Assembly (NCBI GenBank): GCA_027490925.1
Contig: JAIXXF010000038.1
Span: 62,001-126,000, forward strand
Origin: Comamonadaceae bacterium
GTDB lineage: Bacteria; Pseudomonadota; Gammaproteobacteria; Burkholderiales; Burkholderiaceae_C
DNA: 64,000 bases
Direction of reading: 5' to 3'
Part shown: in pieces, positions 9,083-19,422 of the stretch
How the letters are laid out: every line of letters starts with the position of its first letter
How positions within the stretch are numbered: position 1 is the first letter of the stretch
Translations under genes and position numbers: made by a program
The notes under the pieces: generated by a model
The model's input: the letters and a program-made list of their open reading frames with translations, nothing else
What the model was told of the DNA's origin: nothing
Database searches by the model: none

Positions 9083-10198
9083 TCACTTCCAGATGTTGAA
9101 CGGCGTCTGCATCCACCCGCCCACCACCACCAGCCACACCAAGGTGACCGGAATGAAAATCTTCCAACCGAGGCGCATGATCTGGTCGTAGCGGAACCGA
9201 GGGAAGGTGGCACGGACCCACAAGAACATGGTCACCACGCAAAAGGTTTTACCGAACAACCAGAACCAGTTCCAGAACCAGGCGGTGGCCTCAATCCAGG
9301 CGGGCGTCTGCAGGCCAAACGCGCTGAACGACACCGGTGCTGCCCAACCACCAAGGAACATGATCGCCGCGAGGGCGGAGATCAGGATCATGTTGGCGTA
9401 TTCCGCCAGGAAGAACATCGCGAACGACATGCCGGAATACTCGACCATGTGCCCAGCCACAATTTCCGACTCGCCTTCCACCACATCAAAGGGGTGGCGG
9501 TTGGTTTCAGCGATGCCCGAGATGATGTAGACGACAAAGATGGGCAGCAGTGGCAGCCAGTTCCACGACAGCAGATTGAACCCCTGGTCGGCGAACATGC
9601 CGGTGTTTTGCGATGTCACGATGTCGGTCATGTTCAAACTGGCAGATACCATCAAGACCACTACCAAACAAAACCCCATCGCGATTTCATAGCTCACCAT
9701 CTGCGCAGATGCCCGGAGCGCCCCGAGAAACGCGTACTTGGAATTGGAGGCCCAACCGGCAATGATCACGCCGTAGACCTCCATCGACGTGATGGCCATG
9801 ATGAACAACAGGCCAGCGTTGACGTTGGCCAACGCGGCGTCTGGTCCAAATGGCACCACCGCCCAAGCCGCCAGCGCGGGCATGATGGTCATGATTGGAC
9901 CCAGCAAAAACAGGCCCTTGTTGGCTGCCGCAGGAACAATGATTTCTTTGGTGAGCAGTTTCAGCGCGTCGGCGATGGGCTGCAACAGGCCGAGTGGCCC
10001 CACCCGGTTCGGTCCGATTCGGATCTGCATCCACCCAATCGCCTTGCGCTCCCACAAAGTGAGGTAAGCGACGCACCCCATGAGCGGCAACACCAACAAG
10101 ACGATCTTCAGCAAGTTCCACAACACAGGCCACGCCGCACCGCCCCACCAAGAGGCGCTGACCAATCCTTGCCCGAATCCGTACAGTTGGTCGATCAT
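9083..10198 (-). CDS. nuoH: NADH-quinone oxidoreductase subunit H
   Basis: A 371-residue membrane protein with eight or nine helices, the ND1 homologue that forms the floor of the quinone chamber. Family landmarks are visible: [19 protein letters not shown] on the first cytoplasmic loop and the acidic loop [20 protein letters not shown], where the glutamates link quinone reduction to proton movement. The start overlaps the nuoG stop by four bases. Length is slightly above the E. coli protein, as usual in betaproteobacteria. Confidence 0.97.
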   Translation of the reverse strand: MIDQLYGFGQGLVSASWWGGAAWPVLWNLLKIVLLVLPLMGCVAYLTLWERKAIGWMQIRIGPNRVGPLGLLQPIADALKLLTKEIIVPAAANKGLFLLGPIMTIMPALAAWAVVPFGPDAALANVNAGLLFIMAITSMEVYGVIIAGWASNSKYAFLGALRASAQMVSYEIAMGFCLVVVLMVSASLNMTDIVTSQNTGMFADQGFNLLSWNWLPLLPIFVVYIISGIAETNRHPFDVVEGESEIVAGHMVEYSGMSFAMFFLAEYANMILISALAAIMFLGGWAAPVSFSAFGLQTPAWIEATAWFWNWFWLFGKTFCVVTMFLWVRATFPRFRYDQIMRLGWKIFIPVTLVWLVVVGGWMQTPFNIWK

Positions 10199-12318
10199 GC
10201 AGCCACCCCCGCTTGACAGGCGCGGGCATCGGCCGTCAGTTGCAGAGACGGCGCGCGGCGCACCAAGCCATCGAGCTGGTAGATGCTGGCCACTGCCGGC
10301 TCCACTCCGGACGCAGACAGGTCGATCGACGCTGCGCTGCGGTTACTCAGCCGGTCTTGCGGCACCCTTGGCTCGCCTCCAACGGGTACCCATTGCTTGA
10401 GGACGTCTTGGGATGACTCGTACTCAAAACCAGGCAGACCCAACACGTTGGCCAACACGCGCAAAACCTTCCAGCCAGGGCGCGCATCGCCCAAAGGCTT
10501 TACCACCGCGTGGAAACTTTGCACCAGCCCCTCGGCGTTGACAAAGCTGCCAGAAGTTTCGGTGAACGGCGCGATTGGCAGCAACACGTCGCTGAACGCC
10601 ATGTTGGCTTTGAACGGGCTCAAGGTCACCACCATTTCGGCCTGGCCCAAGACCTGCTCAGCACGGGCACCCGCCGCGGAGTCGAACACCGGCTCGGTGT
10701 TGACCAACATTAGCGCCTTGAGTCCGCCTTCGAGCATGCGCCCTGCGGTCCAGCCAGACTTGGCCGGTACTGCACCGACCCATTGGGCGCCCACGGTGTT
10801 GGCCGCCTCGGTGAGGTATCCCACCGTGGCCCTGGTGTGCTCTGCAATCCAGCCCGCAAGGGCCAGCATAGAAGACGCCTTTGGGTGGTGGGCCGCCGCA
10901 TTGCCCAACAAGATGGCCTTGCGCTCGCCGCCCAAAAGCGACTTGGCAATCGCCACGGCTTGATCGTCAGCGGCTTGCGAAGTGGGTGCGGGAACACCGC
11001 ACTCTGCCGCCACAGCGGTCGCCACGGCCGCGAGCGCCTTGAGCCAATCGGCAGACGGCGCCACGACCTCGTGCGCAACAGGCAGCGCCCAGTCGGCCGG
11101 TTTCGCGTGAATGGCACTGACGACCCCACCCTTGCGAACCGCCTGACGGATGCGCTGGGCAAACAGGGGGTGGTCTTTGCGCAGGTTTGAACCCACCACC
11201 AGCGCGCGCTGCACGTGCGACAACGAGGCGATGGATGTCCCCAAGTGCCTGACCCCCTCAGCTGGCTGGAACTCGGCATGTCGCAAGCGATGGTCCACGT
11301 TGTCACTGCCCAGCGCACGGGTGAGCGACGTGGCCAGGTGCAGCTCTTCCAACGTGCTGTGAGGGCTGATCAGCGTGCCAATGCTGGCGGCACCATGATC
11401 AGCGGCGATTTGCTTGAGACCGTTGGCCACGTATTCCAGGGCGGTGGTCCAGTCAACGGTTTTCCAAGCGCCGCCCTGCTTGATCATTGGCTGTGTGAGC
11501 CGTTCCTCGCTGTTGAGGGCTTCGTATGAGAAACGGTCACGGTCCGCGATCCAACACTCGTTGACCGCCTCGTTTTCCAGCGGCACCACACGCATGACCT
11601 TCTGGTTTTTCACCTGAACGACCAAGTTGGTGCCTGTCGAATCGTGCGGGCTGACCGACTTGCGGCGACTCAACTCCCAGGTACGGGCCGAATACCGAAA
11701 CGGCTTGCTGGTCAATGCGCCCACCGGGCAAATGTCGATCATGTTGCCCGACAACTCAGAGTCGACCGTGTCGTTCACCACGGTAGTGATCTCCGAGTGC
11801 TCTCCCCGGTGGATCATGCCGAGTTCCATCACGCCCGCCACCTCTTGCCCGAAGCGCACGCAACGTGTGCAGTGGATGCAACGGCTCATCTCTTCCATGC
11901 TGATCAACGGGCCGACGTCCTTATGGAACACCACCCGCTTCTCTTCTTGGTAGCGTGAGGCGGTGCTGCCGTAGCCCACTGCCAGGTCTTGCAATTGGCA
12001 TTCGCCACCCTGATCGCAGATGGGGCAATCCAGAGGGTGATTGATCAGCAAAAACTCCATCACCGACTGCTGTGCCTTGATCGCCTTGTCGCTCTTCGTG
12101 CGAACGACCATGCCCTGGGTGACCGGCGTGGCGCAGGCCGGCATGGGTTTGGGGGCCTTCTCAATGTCCACCAAACACATGCGGCAGTTGGCCGCGATGC
12201 TCAGCTTTTTGTGATAACAAAAGTGGGGGATGTAGGTGCCAGCCTGCTCGGCCGCGTGCATCACCAGGCTGCCTTCGGCGACCTCCACCTTTTTGCCGTC
12301 GAGTTCGATTTCAACCAT
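10195..12318 (-). CDS. nuoG: NADH-quinone oxidoreductase subunit G (iron-sulfur, molybdopterin-like domain)
   Basis: A 707-residue peripheral-arm subunit. The N-terminal ferredoxin-like domain has 2Fe-2S ligands ([20 protein letters not shown]), the His-Cys3 cluster region ([13 protein letters not shown]) and a 4Fe-4S motif ([10 protein letters not shown]); the remaining 500 residues form a molybdopterin-oxidoreductase-like domain without a cofactor role. The ATG at 12318 is preferred because GGAAAG lies ten bases upstream; an in-frame TTG five codons earlier is less likely. It follows nuoF by 21 bases and overlaps nuoH. Confidence 0.96.
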   Translation of the reverse strand: MVEIELDGKKVEVAEGSLVMHAAEQAGTYIPHFCYHKKLSIAANCRMCLVDIEKAPKPMPACATPVTQGMVVRTKSDKAIKAQQSVMEFLLINHPLDCPICDQGGECQLQDLAVGYGSTASRYQEEKRVVFHKDVGPLISMEEMSRCIHCTRCVRFGQEVAGVMELGMIHRGEHSEITTVVNDTVDSELSGNMIDICPVGALTSKPFRYSARTWELSRRKSVSPHDSTGTNLVVQVKNQKVMRVVPLENEAVNECWIADRDRFSYEALNSEERLTQPMIKQGGAWKTVDWTTALEYVANGLKQIAADHGAASIGTLISPHSTLEELHLATSLTRALGSDNVDHRLRHAEFQPAEGVRHLGTSIASLSHVQRALVVGSNLRKDHPLFAQRIRQAVRKGGVVSAIHAKPADWALPVAHEVVAPSADWLKALAAVATAVAAECGVPAPTSQAADDQAVAIAKSLLGGERKAILLGNAAAHHPKASSMLALAGWIAEHTRATVGYLTEAANTVGAQWVGAVPAKSGWTAGRMLEGGLKALMLVNTEPVFDSAAGARAEQVLGQAEMVVTLSPFKANMAFSDVLLPIAPFTETSGSFVNAEGLVQSFHAVVKPLGDARPGWKVLRVLANVLGLPGFEYESSQDVLKQWVPVGGEPRVPQDRLSNRSAASIDLSASGVEPAVASIYQLDGLVRRAPSLQLTADARACQAGVAA

Positions 12319-12339
12319 ATGTGCTTTCCGCAAGCGGCC

Positions 12340-13686
12340 TCAGGCCGTCTCGGGTTTCTTGTTTTGGATCAACGCTTCAAACTCGTGTCGGAAGTGCTTG
12401 ATCATGGCCCGAACCGGCATGGCTGCGGCATCGCCCAGCGCGCAGATCGTCCGGCCTTGGATGTTGTCGGCAACTGAGTTAAGGAGGTCCATGTCGCTTG
12501 GACGTCCTTCGCCCCGATGGATGCGGTCAACCACGCGCCACAGCCATCCAGTGCCCTCCCGGCAAGGAGTGCACTGCCCGCAAGACTCGTGCATGTAGAA
12601 ATAAGACAGGCGCTTGAGCGACTCCACCATGCAACGGGTATCGTCCATCACAATGACGGCGCCCGATCCCAGCATGGACCCTGCTTTGGCGATGGAGTCG
12701 TAATCCATGGTGCATTCCATCATCACCGAGGCGGGCAACACGGGGGCCGACGAGCCGCCCGGGATGACCGCTTTCAGCGTGCGGCCCTTGCGGACACCCC
12801 CCGCCAACTCCAGCAATTTTGAAAACGGCGTGCCCAACGGCACCTCGTAGTTGCCCGGCAACTCCACGTCACCACTGACGGAGAAAATCTTGGTGCCACC
12901 GTTGTTAGGCTTGCCGCATTCCAAGTACGCCGCACCCCCGTGGCGGATGATCCAGGGCACCGCTGCGAAAGTTTCGGTGTTGTTGATGGTGGTGGGCTTG
13001 CCGTACAAGCCAAAGCTGGCTGGGAAAGGCGGCTTGAAACGCGGCTGCCCTTTTTTTCCTTCCAGGGACTCAAGCAAAGCGGTTTCTTCCCCGCAGATGT
13101 AGGCACCAAAACCATGGGACGCATGGAGTTGGAAACTGAAGTTGCTGCCCAAGACACGGTCGCCCAGCAGTCCGGCTTGCCGCGCTTCGACCAAGGCTTC
13201 TTCAAATCGCTCGTAGGTCGCGAAGATCTCGCCATGGATGTAGTTGTAACCCACACTGATGCCCATGGCGTACGCCGCGATCGCCATGCCCTCAATGACG
13301 ATGTGAGGGTTGTACTGCATGATGTCGCGGTCTTTGCAGGTGCCTGGTTCGCCTTCGTCAGAGTTGCAAACCAAGTACTTCTGGCCTGGAAACTGACGCG
13401 GCATGAAACTCCACTTCAGCCCGGTGGGAAAGCCTGCGCCCCCCCGCCCGCGAAGGGCCGACTCTTTGACCATCGCAATGACCTGGTCGGGCGTCATCGG
13501 CTCACCGCCGTCAGCCCCCAGCACCTTACGCAACGCTTGGTACCCACCACGCGCCACATAGTCTTTCAAACGCCAGTTGGTACCGTCCAGGTCTTTGTAG
13601 ATCTGCGGGTTGATGTGCCGACCGTGAAAACAGGTTTGGACGCCCGTGGCCTGGAACTGGGCCAGGATTTTTTCTGCCGACATCAC
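12340..13686 (-). CDS. nuoF: NADH-quinone oxidoreductase subunit F (NADH/FMN site)
   Basis: A 448-residue flavoprotein that oxidises NADH and passes electrons via FMN to cluster N3. The NADH/FMN binding motif [13 protein letters not shown] lies near residue 60-75 and the 4Fe-4S motif [12 protein letters not shown] near residue 350. It forms the NADH dehydrogenase module with NuoE and NuoG. The ATG overlaps the nuoE stop by four bases. A second ATG one codon in is possible and makes no practical difference. Confidence 0.97.
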   Translation of the reverse strand: MMSAEKILAQFQATGVQTCFHGRHINPQIYKDLDGTNWRLKDYVARGGYQALRKVLGADGGEPMTPDQVIAMVKESALRGRGGAGFPTGLKWSFMPRQFPGQKYLVCNSDEGEPGTCKDRDIMQYNPHIVIEGMAIAAYAMGISVGYNYIHGEIFATYERFEEALVEARQAGLLGDRVLGSNFSFQLHASHGFGAYICGEETALLESLEGKKGQPRFKPPFPASFGLYGKPTTINNTETFAAVPWIIRHGGAAYLECGKPNNGGTKIFSVSGDVELPGNYEVPLGTPFSKLLELAGGVRKGRTLKAVIPGGSSAPVLPASVMMECTMDYDSIAKAGSMLGSGAVIVMDDTRCMVESLKRLSYFYMHESCGQCTPCREGTGWLWRVVDRIHRGEGRPSDMDLLNSVADNIQGRTICALGDAAAMPVRAMIKHFRHEFEALIQNKKPETA

Positions 13687-14171
13687 TGGGCTCCTGCCGA
13701 CTTGAGTCCGTCGACCAATTGGTCGAGCTTGTCATTGCTCATGAAGCTGCACATGGTGCGGTCGTTCACCAACAAAACTGGCGAATCGGCACAGGCACCC
13801 AGGCACTCGCTTTGTTGCAGCGTGAACAGGCCATCCGGCGTGGTCTCGCCCATTTGGATACCCAACTTGTGCTCCAGGTGCTGCAAGGCCTTTTGGCCGT
13901 CGCGCAGTTGGCAGGGCAAGTTGGTGCACACGTTCAGCTTGAACTTGCCCACCGGCCGCTGGTTGTACATGTTGTAGAACGTGGTCACTTCGTGCACCGC
14001 GATCACAGGCATGTCCAGGTACTGAGCGATCTCGCTCTCGCTGTCAGCGCTGACGTACCCTTGCTCCTGCTGGACGATGCTCAGGCAAGCCATGACCGCC
14101 GATTGCTTTTGGTCCGCCGGATACTTCGCCACTTCAGCGGTGAAGCGCGCTTTGGTCGATTCGGAAATCAT
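13683..14171 (-). CDS. nuoE: NADH-quinone oxidoreductase subunit E (2Fe-2S)
   Basis: A 162-residue thioredoxin-fold ferredoxin subunit. The four ligands of cluster N1a are intact at Cys82, Cys87, Cys123 and Cys127 (CTNLPC and CLGAC). It sits next to NuoF in the NADH-oxidising module. Translation is coupled to both neighbours: its ATG overlaps the nuoD stop and its stop overlaps the nuoF start, each by four bases. Confidence 0.97.
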   Translation of the reverse strand: MISESTKARFTAEVAKYPADQKQSAVMACLSIVQQEQGYVSADSESEIAQYLDMPVIAVHEVTTFYNMYNQRPVGKFKLNVCTNLPCQLRDGQKALQHLEHKLGIQMGETTPDGLFTLQQSECLGACADSPVLLVNDRTMCSFMSNDKLDQLVDGLKSAGAQ

Positions 14172-15421
14172 CGGTCAATCTCTCCAAAGACGATGTCCAT
14201 GGTGCCAATCACGGCCACAGCGTCGGCGATCATGTGGCCGCGAGACATCTCATCCAAGGCCGCCAAGTGGGCAAAGCCAGGGGCGCGGATCTTCAGCCTG
14301 TATGGCTTGTTGGCGCCGTCGCTCACGATATAAATACCGAACTCACCCTTGGGATGCTCCACCGCCGCGTAGGCTTCGCCTTCGGGCACGTGGAAGCCCT
14401 CGGTGAACAGCTTGAAGTGATGGATCAGCTCTTCCATGTTGGACTTCATGGATTCGCGAGCAGGCGCGGCGATCTTGTGGTTGTCGGTGATGACCGGACC
14501 CGGGTTGGCGCGCAGCCAGTCCACGCACTGCTTGATGATGCGGTTGGACTGGGCCATTTCTTCCATGCGCACCAGGTACCGGTCGTAGCAGTCGCCGGTC
14601 TTGCCCAGCGGGATGTCAAAGTCCAGCTTGCTGTATGCCTCGTAGGGCTGGTGCTTGCGCAGGTCCCACAACACACCCGACCCACGCAACATGGCTCCGG
14701 TGAAACCAAGGTTCAACGCCCGTTCTGGTGACACAACCCCAATGCCCACGGTGCGCTGCTTCCAAATCCGGTTGTCAGTCAGCAGCGTGTGGTACTCGGC
14801 CAAGTACGCGGGGAACCGTTGGGTGAAATCGTCGATGAAATCCAACAGCGAACCACTGCGGCTGTCGTTGAGCCGCTGGATCGCCCTGGCACTCTTGACC
14901 TTGCTCGCCTTGTACTGTGGCATGGCATCGGGCAGGTCACGGTACACACCGCCGGGCCGGAAGTACGCCGCGTGCATGCGGGCACCGGACACCGCTTCAT
15001 ACATGTCGAACAGGTCTTCCCTCTCTCGGAATGCGTAGAGGAAGATCGTCATTGCGCCGCAGTCCAAGCCATGACAGCCCAACCACAGCAAGTGGTTCAA
15101 CAACCGGGTGATCTCGGAATACATGACGCGGATGTACTGCGCGCGTTCTGGAACTTCCAAACCCAGCAGCTTTTCGATCGCCAGGCAGTAAGCGTGTTCG
15201 TTGGACATCATCGACACGTAGTCGAGCCGGTCCATGTAAGGAAGCGACTGGATGTAGGTTTTGCTCTCGGCCAGCTTCTCCGTGGCACGGTGCAACAGGC
15301 CGATGTGCGGGTCAGCGCGCTGGATCACCTCGCCATCCAGCTCCAACACCAGGCGCAGAACGCCATGGGCAGCGGGGTGCTGTGGACCGAAGTTCAGGGT
15401 GTAGTTCTTGATTTCAGCCAT
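14168..15421 (-). CDS. nuoD: NADH-quinone oxidoreductase subunit D
   Basis: A 417-residue subunit that lines the quinone-binding pocket with NuoB, homologous to the large subunit of NiFe hydrogenases but without the metal ligands. Conserved features are [21 protein letters not shown] at residues 12-32 (histidine near the quinone head group) and the RRTEKL-like [12 protein letters not shown] stretch. It is a separate gene here, not fused to nuoC as in E. coli. It overlaps nuoC by one base and nuoE by four. Confidence 0.97.
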   Translation of the reverse strand: MAEIKNYTLNFGPQHPAAHGVLRLVLELDGEVIQRADPHIGLLHRATEKLAESKTYIQSLPYMDRLDYVSMMSNEHAYCLAIEKLLGLEVPERAQYIRVMYSEITRLLNHLLWLGCHGLDCGAMTIFLYAFREREDLFDMYEAVSGARMHAAYFRPGGVYRDLPDAMPQYKASKVKSARAIQRLNDSRSGSLLDFIDDFTQRFPAYLAEYHTLLTDNRIWKQRTVGIGVVSPERALNLGFTGAMLRGSGVLWDLRKHQPYEAYSKLDFDIPLGKTGDCYDRYLVRMEEMAQSNRIIKQCVDWLRANPGPVITDNHKIAAPARESMKSNMEELIHHFKLFTEGFHVPEGEAYAAVEHPKGEFGIYIVSDGANKPYRLKIRAPGFAHLAALDEMSRGHMIADAVAVIGTMDIVFGEIDR

Positions 15422-16029
15422 TAACGGAGCCCTCCGTATTGGTCTTCCCGGATGATGCGCGGCGTGATGTCGCGCGGCTCGATGGACACCGGCTGATAGA
15501 TCACACGCTTTTGCTCGGGGTCATAGCGCATCTCAACGTGGCCCGACGTCGGGAAATCCTTGCGGAAGGGGTGGCCGATGAACCCATAGTCTGTCAAGAT
15601 GCGGCGCAAGTCATCGTGACCCTCAAAGACGACGCCAAACAAGTCGAACGCCTCTCGCTCGAACCAATTCGCCGAACTCCACACCGTGTTGACCGATGCA
15701 ACCACTGGAAAATCGTCGTCAGGCGCGAACACCTTCAAACGCACGCGCTGATTGAGGCTCACCGACAGAAGGTGGCACACCACCGCGTAGCGAGGACCGT
15801 CGTAAGCGCCGTCTTTGTATTCGGCATAGTCCACGCCACACAAGTCGACGAGTTGCTCAAAGCGGCAACCGGGCGCGTCGCGCAACAAGGCCGCAGAAGC
15901 CAAGTAGTCGCTGGCGGCCACCACCACGGTCACCTCACCCAGGCGAGTGGAGAGGCGTCGAATGCGGTCGCCCAAAGCCGCAGAGACTGCCGCTTCAATG
16001 GTTTCAGGGTTGACGGAGACAGCTGTCAT
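15421..16029 (-). CDS. nuoC: NADH-quinone oxidoreductase subunit C
   Basis: A 202-residue soluble subunit of the connecting module, containing the 30-kDa-subunit signature in [27 protein letters not shown]. The ATG at 16029 is chosen; an in-frame TTG six codons upstream would overlap nuoB by 14 bases and has no better ribosome site. Separate nuoC and nuoD genes are usual for betaproteobacteria. The stop touches the nuoD start. Confidence 0.95.
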   Translation of the reverse strand: MTAVSVNPETIEAAVSAALGDRIRRLSTRLGEVTVVVAASDYLASAALLRDAPGCRFEQLVDLCGVDYAEYKDGAYDGPRYAVVCHLLSVSLNQRVRLKVFAPDDDFPVVASVNTVWSSANWFEREAFDLFGVVFEGHDDLRRILTDYGFIGHPFRKDFPTSGHVEMRYDPEQKRVIYQPVSIEPRDITPRIIREDQYGGLR

Positions 16030-16033
16030 GGAC

Positions 16034-16513
16034 TCAGGCCCTGGCAATGGTGTGAGTGCGTCGAATTTTTTGCTGCAACTGGATGATCCCGTACATCAGC
16101 GCCTCCGCCGTGGGAGGACAACCCGGGACGTAGACGTCCACTGGGACGATGCGGTCGCAGCCCCGAACCACCGAGTAGCTGTAGTGGTAATAGCCGCCGC
16201 CGTTGGCGCAAGATCCCATGCTAAGCACCCATCGCGGCTCGCTCATTTGGTCATAGACTTTGCGGAGCGCCGGTGCCATCTTGTTGCACAACGTGCCTGC
16301 CACGATCATCAGGTCGGACTGCCGCGGACTGGGGCGGAACACCACCCCGAACCGGTCCAAGTCGTAGCGCGCGGCACCGGCATGCATCATCTCCACTGCG
16401 CAGCACGCTAGGCCAAAAGTCATGGGCCAAAGTGACCCGGTTTTGGCCCAGTTCACCACCGAGTCGTAAGACGTGGTGACGAAGCCTTCTTTGAACACAC
16501 CCTCAATGGCCAT
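16034..16513 (-). CDS. nuoB: NADH-quinone oxidoreductase subunit B (cluster N2)
   Basis: A 159-residue subunit that holds cluster N2, the last iron-sulfur centre before quinone. The unusual ligand set is intact: tandem Cys37-Cys38 ([10 protein letters not shown]), Cys102 ([11 protein letters not shown]) and Cys132 ([11 protein letters not shown]). It lies 12 bases after nuoA and just upstream of nuoC. Length and motifs are as expected for the family. Confidence 0.97.
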   Translation of the reverse strand: MAIEGVFKEGFVTTSYDSVVNWAKTGSLWPMTFGLACCAVEMMHAGAARYDLDRFGVVFRPSPRQSDLMIVAGTLCNKMAPALRKVYDQMSEPRWVLSMGSCANGGGYYHYSYSVVRGCDRIVPVDVYVPGCPPTAEALMYGIIQLQQKIRRTHTIARA

Positions 16514-16525
16514 ATTGCACCTCTG

Positions 16526-16885
16526 TTATTCCCAGTCCAGGGCGCCTTTTCTCCACTCGTAAGCAAAACCCACGACGAGAATGCCCAGGAAAACCATCAT
16601 GGCCCAAAAACCCGTTGGGCCGATCTCCTTGAGCGCAATGGCCCAGGGGAACAGAAATGCGATCTCCAGATCGAACAGGATGAAGAGGATGGCCACCAGG
16701 TAGTAGCGCACATCGAACTTCATGCGCGCGTCTTCAAACGCCTCGAAGCCGCATTCGTATGGGGAATTTTTTTCACTGTCGGGTCGGTTCGGACCAAGCA
16801 GATAACCCAGGGCCTGGGGAACGATGCCAACGCCAATGCCCACTAAGATGAACAGCAAGACGGGAAGGTATTGATCGAGGTTCAT
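16526..16885 (-). CDS. nuoA: NADH-quinone oxidoreductase subunit A
   Basis: A 119-residue protein with three transmembrane helices, homologous to ND3. The conserved first loop [20 protein letters not shown] includes the cysteine whose accessibility changes with the active/deactive state in complex I. It is the first gene of the nuo operon. The 46 bases between it and the tRNA-Leu gene upstream hold no clear separate promoter, so nuo may be transcribed from further upstream, through the tRNA (inference). Confidence 0.96.
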   Translation of the reverse strand: MNLDQYLPVLLFILVGIGVGIVPQALGYLLGPNRPDSEKNSPYECGFEAFEDARMKFDVRYYLVAILFILFDLEIAFLFPWAIALKEIGPTGFWAMMVFLGILVVGFAYEWRKGALDWE

Positions 16886-16931
16886 CTGGATTACTGATCA
16901 CCGATGGGGCGCGCATCGCACGAGCCCATGT

Positions 16932-17016
16932 TGGTGCCGTCGGCGAGACTCGAACTCGCACAGCTTTCGCCACTACCCCCTCAAGATAGCGTGTCTACCA
17001 ATTTCACCACGACGGC
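16932..17016 (-). tRNA. tRNA-Leu (anticodon GAG)
   Basis: Read on the minus strand this is an 85-base class II tRNA with CCA encoded. The acceptor stem GCCGTCG pairs with CGACGGC, with discriminator A. The D-arm contains TGGTAGACAC; the anticodon stem CTATC/GGTAG encloses loop TTGAGGG with anticodon GAG; a variable arm (GGC-GAAA-GCT) follows; and the T arm is GCGAG-TTCGAGT-CTCGC. The overall sequence closely resembles E. coli tRNA-Leu(GAG). It lies between secG and nuoA, a position conserved in related bacteria. Confidence 0.95.
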
Positions 17017-17087
17017 GGTTTTTCGACCAATTTGCGTGAGGCGCCTCTCGGCTGTTTGCTCTTTGGTACAGCCTCAGAGTTTACCCT

Positions 17088-17116
17088 GAAAGCGACCCTA
17101 GACCGGGCTCGCTTTC
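17088..17116 (-). other. Hairpin between secG and tRNA-Leu
   Basis: An 8-bp perfect inverted repeat (GAAAGCGA / TCGCTTTC) with an inner CCC/GGG extension and a 6-base loop, starting 18 bases downstream of the secG stop. It has no U-tract, so it is more likely an RNA processing or stability element, or a weak or factor-assisted stop, than a full intrinsic terminator (inference). Confidence 0.4.
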
Positions 17117-17133
17117 GCAAAATCACCAGAAGA

Positions 17134-17544
17134 TCACTTGGATGGAATCAGGGCAGCGCCGGATGCTGCAGCAGCAGGTTGTGCGCCTGAACCGGGGGCT
17201 GCGTTCCCACCAGGGGGGATCAGCCCCGCGGGTGTGGTGTCGGTCGCCGCGGGTGCGGTCGCTGGCGTGCGTTCGAGCACGCTGCCGCCGCCCGTGGCCG
17301 TGGGCCGCAAATTGCCAAAGTAGGCCAGTGCCAGCGTGCAAACGAAAAACACCGCCGCCAGCACGGCGGTGCTGCGCGACAAAAAGTTAGCGCTGCCGCT
17401 GGCGCCAAACAGGCTTCCGGATCCGCCACTGCCGAACGCTGCCCCCATGTCCGCACCTTTGCCATGTTGGATCAGGATGAGCGCAACCATCGCGATCGCA
17501 GACAACATCTGAACCGCCAAGACAATGTTCAATACAACGTTCAT
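17134..17544 (-). CDS. secG: Preprotein translocase subunit SecG
   Basis: A 136-residue inner-membrane protein that assists SecYEG-dependent protein export. The first 80 residues match SecG: two transmembrane helices (VVLNIVLAVQMLSAIAMVALILIQ and STAVLAAVFFVCTLALAYFG) flanking the conserved loop HGKGADMGAAFGSGGSGSLFG. The last 55 residues are a Pro/Ala/Gly/Thr-rich tail of low complexity. It follows tpiA by 38 bases and precedes the tRNA-Leu gene. Confidence 0.95.
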   Translation of the reverse strand: MNVVLNIVLAVQMLSAIAMVALILIQHGKGADMGAAFGSGGSGSLFGASGSANFLSRSTAVLAAVFFVCTLALAYFGNLRPTATGGGSVLERTPATAPAATDTTPAGLIPPGGNAAPGSGAQPAAAASGAALIPSK

Positions 17545-17582
17545 ACAAAAACTCCTGAATGGGAATGAGGGGGTCGTGCGCG

Positions 17583-18335
17583 TCAGACGGCGGCGTTGAC
17601 GATGGTGAGGAAGTCGGCGGCTTTGAGCGACGCCCCGCCGATCAAGCCCCCATCAATGTCAGGTTGGGCCAGCAACTGCGCGGCGTTCGCCGCGTTCATG
17701 CTGCCGCCGTACACGATGCGGATTCGGTCAGCGTGGGGGCTGGCCGCTTTCAACTGGGCGCGCAGCAGTGCGTGCACCTGCTGTGCCTGTTCCGGCGTGG
17801 CGGTTTTTCCAGTGCCAATGGCCCACACCGGCTCATAGGCCACCACGATCTCACTGATGCAGTGCCCATTGGTGTGGATCACAGCAGCGAGTTGCCGTTT
17901 GACAACGTGTTCGGTATCGCCGGCTTCCCGCTCAGCCAATGTCTCGCCCACACACACCAAGGGGGTGATGCCTGCCGCCAGCGCGCGCTGGGCTTTGGTG
18001 GCCACCACGGCGTCGGTCTCGCCGTGGTACTGGCGCCGCTCAGAGTGACCGACGATCGCGAACCGCACGCCAAAGTCACGCAGCATGTCGGCCGAGACTT
18101 CTCCAGTGAATGCACCCGACGCATGAGGCGACACATCTTGCGCCCCGACCTGCAACCTCGTGCCGTTCGCCAACGCCTGCATTTGTGCCAGATACGGGCT
18201 GGGCACACACAGTGCGACGTCACAACTGGAGCCATTCAAGCCTGAGACGATGGCTTCGGTCAACGTCCTGTTTGCGGCCAGGCCGCCATTCATTTTCCAG
18301 TTGCCAGCGATCAAGGCTTGGCGTGAACTGCTCAT
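17583..18335 (-). CDS. tpiA: Triosephosphate isomerase
   Basis: A 250-residue TIM-barrel enzyme interconverting dihydroxyacetone phosphate and glyceraldehyde 3-phosphate. The N-terminal NWKMNG with catalytic lysine, the VGHSERR loop with catalytic histidine, and [11 protein letters not shown] with catalytic glutamate are all present, followed by [11 protein letters not shown], which binds phosphate. The ATG at 18335 starts [16 protein letters not shown] and overlaps the upstream gene's stop by one base. A longer reading frame extends upstream but lies inside the oxidoreductase gene and is not conserved. Confidence 0.97.
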   Translation of the reverse strand: MSSSRQALIAGNWKMNGGLAANRTLTEAIVSGLNGSSCDVALCVPSPYLAQMQALANGTRLQVGAQDVSPHASGAFTGEVSADMLRDFGVRFAIVGHSERRQYHGETDAVVATKAQRALAAGITPLVCVGETLAEREAGDTEHVVKRQLAAVIHTNGHCISEIVVAYEPVWAIGTGKTATPEQAQQVHALLRAQLKAASPHADRIRIVYGGSMNAANAAQLLAQPDIDGGLIGGASLKAADFLTIVNAAV

Positions 18336-19348
18336 CACACAACTCCCCAGGTGAGGACAATTTTTCCAACATGGCGGTTCGACTCCATCAGCTGGTGCGC
18401 CGTGACCGCACCGCAAACACCGTCCGCCCCAAAGACCGGGAACTGGCTGTGCACCACCGGGCGTACCCTGCCAGCTTGAAGCCAAGGCCATACCGTTTGC
18501 TTCAAAGCCTGGGCGATCGCCGACTTGAACGCCACTGGCCTGGCCCTCAGCGTGGAGCCAGTGACGGTCAGTCGCTTGCGCAGCACCAAGCCAGCATTGA
18601 GCTCGCTCTGAGTCCCGCCCTGCACCGCGATGATGACCAGTCGGCCGTCTTCAGCCAGGCACGCCAGTTCACGCGCCACATACGGTCCAGCCACCATGTC
18701 GAGGACAACGTCCACGCCACGACCGCCAGTCAGTCGCTGCACTTCGACCACAAAGTCGGACGTGCGGTGGTTGATCGCGTGGTCTGCACCCAGCGCCAAG
18801 CAGGCCGCGCACTTCTCGTCGGTCCCCGCGGTCACGATCACCGATGCACCATGGGCTTTGGCCAATTGGATGGCGGCCACACCAATGCCACTACTCCCGC
18901 CGTGCACCAACAGCGTCTCTCCGACCTGCAAGCGGCCACGTTCGAACACATTGCTCCAGACAGTGAAAAAAGTCTCTGGAACGGACGCTGCCTCAGCGTC
19001 GGTCAGGCGCGGGGGCACCGCCAAGCACTGGCCAACGGGCGCGACGCACCACTCTGCATACCCCCCTCCGGCCACCAACGCACACACCCGGTCTCCAGCG
19101 CGCCACCCGGCTTGGGCCATGGCGTCTTCGTCGCCCGATTCAATCACCCCAGCGATCTCCAACCCTGGGATATCAGACGCCCCAGCAGGCGCAGGGTAGA
19201 CACCCAAGCGCTGCAGCACGTCGGGCCGGTTGACGCCGCTCGCCGACACCCGCACCAACACCTCGCCCCGCCCAGCGACTGGGCGCGGGCGCTGGGTCAG
19301 GCGAAGCACTTCGGGGGTGCCAGGCGCGGCGATTTCAACAGCGTTCAT
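18335..19348 (-). CDS. NAD(P)H-quinone oxidoreductase, PIG3/Qor family
   Basis: A 337-residue zinc-independent medium-chain dehydrogenase/reductase. The nucleotide-binding motif [15 protein letters not shown] lies near residue 150, and the N-terminal GroES-like domain has [13 protein letters not shown]. Members of the PIG3 branch reduce quinones with NADPH. It lies directly before tpiA with a one-base overlap (TGATG) and 74 bases after pnp. The physiological substrate cannot be told from the sequence. Confidence 0.9.
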   Translation of the reverse strand: MNAVEIAAPGTPEVLRLTQRPRPVAGRGEVLVRVSASGVNRPDVLQRLGVYPAPAGASDIPGLEIAGVIESGDEDAMAQAGWRAGDRVCALVAGGGYAEWCVAPVGQCLAVPPRLTDAEAASVPETFFTVWSNVFERGRLQVGETLLVHGGSSGIGVAAIQLAKAHGASVIVTAGTDEKCAACLALGADHAINHRTSDFVVEVQRLTGGRGVDVVLDMVAGPYVARELACLAEDGRLVIIAVQGGTQSELNAGLVLRKRLTVTGSTLRARPVAFKSAIAQALKQTVWPWLQAGRVRPVVHSQFPVFGADGVCGAVTAHQLMESNRHVGKIVLTWGVV

Positions 19349-19383
19349 GTCTCGTCGGCATCACGGACAAGAGGGTGCAATCG

Positions 19384-19398
19384 CCCACTCTCCGAGTG
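19384..19398 (-). other. Short hairpin downstream of pnp
   Basis: A perfect 6-bp stem (CCACTC / GAGTGG) with a 3-base loop starts 25 bases past the pnp stop on the minus strand. There is no U-run after it, so it is at best a weak terminator or mRNA 3'-end stabiliser. Confidence 0.25.
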
Positions 19399-19422
19399 GC
19401 GGGCAGGCGACGGGCAGCAAGC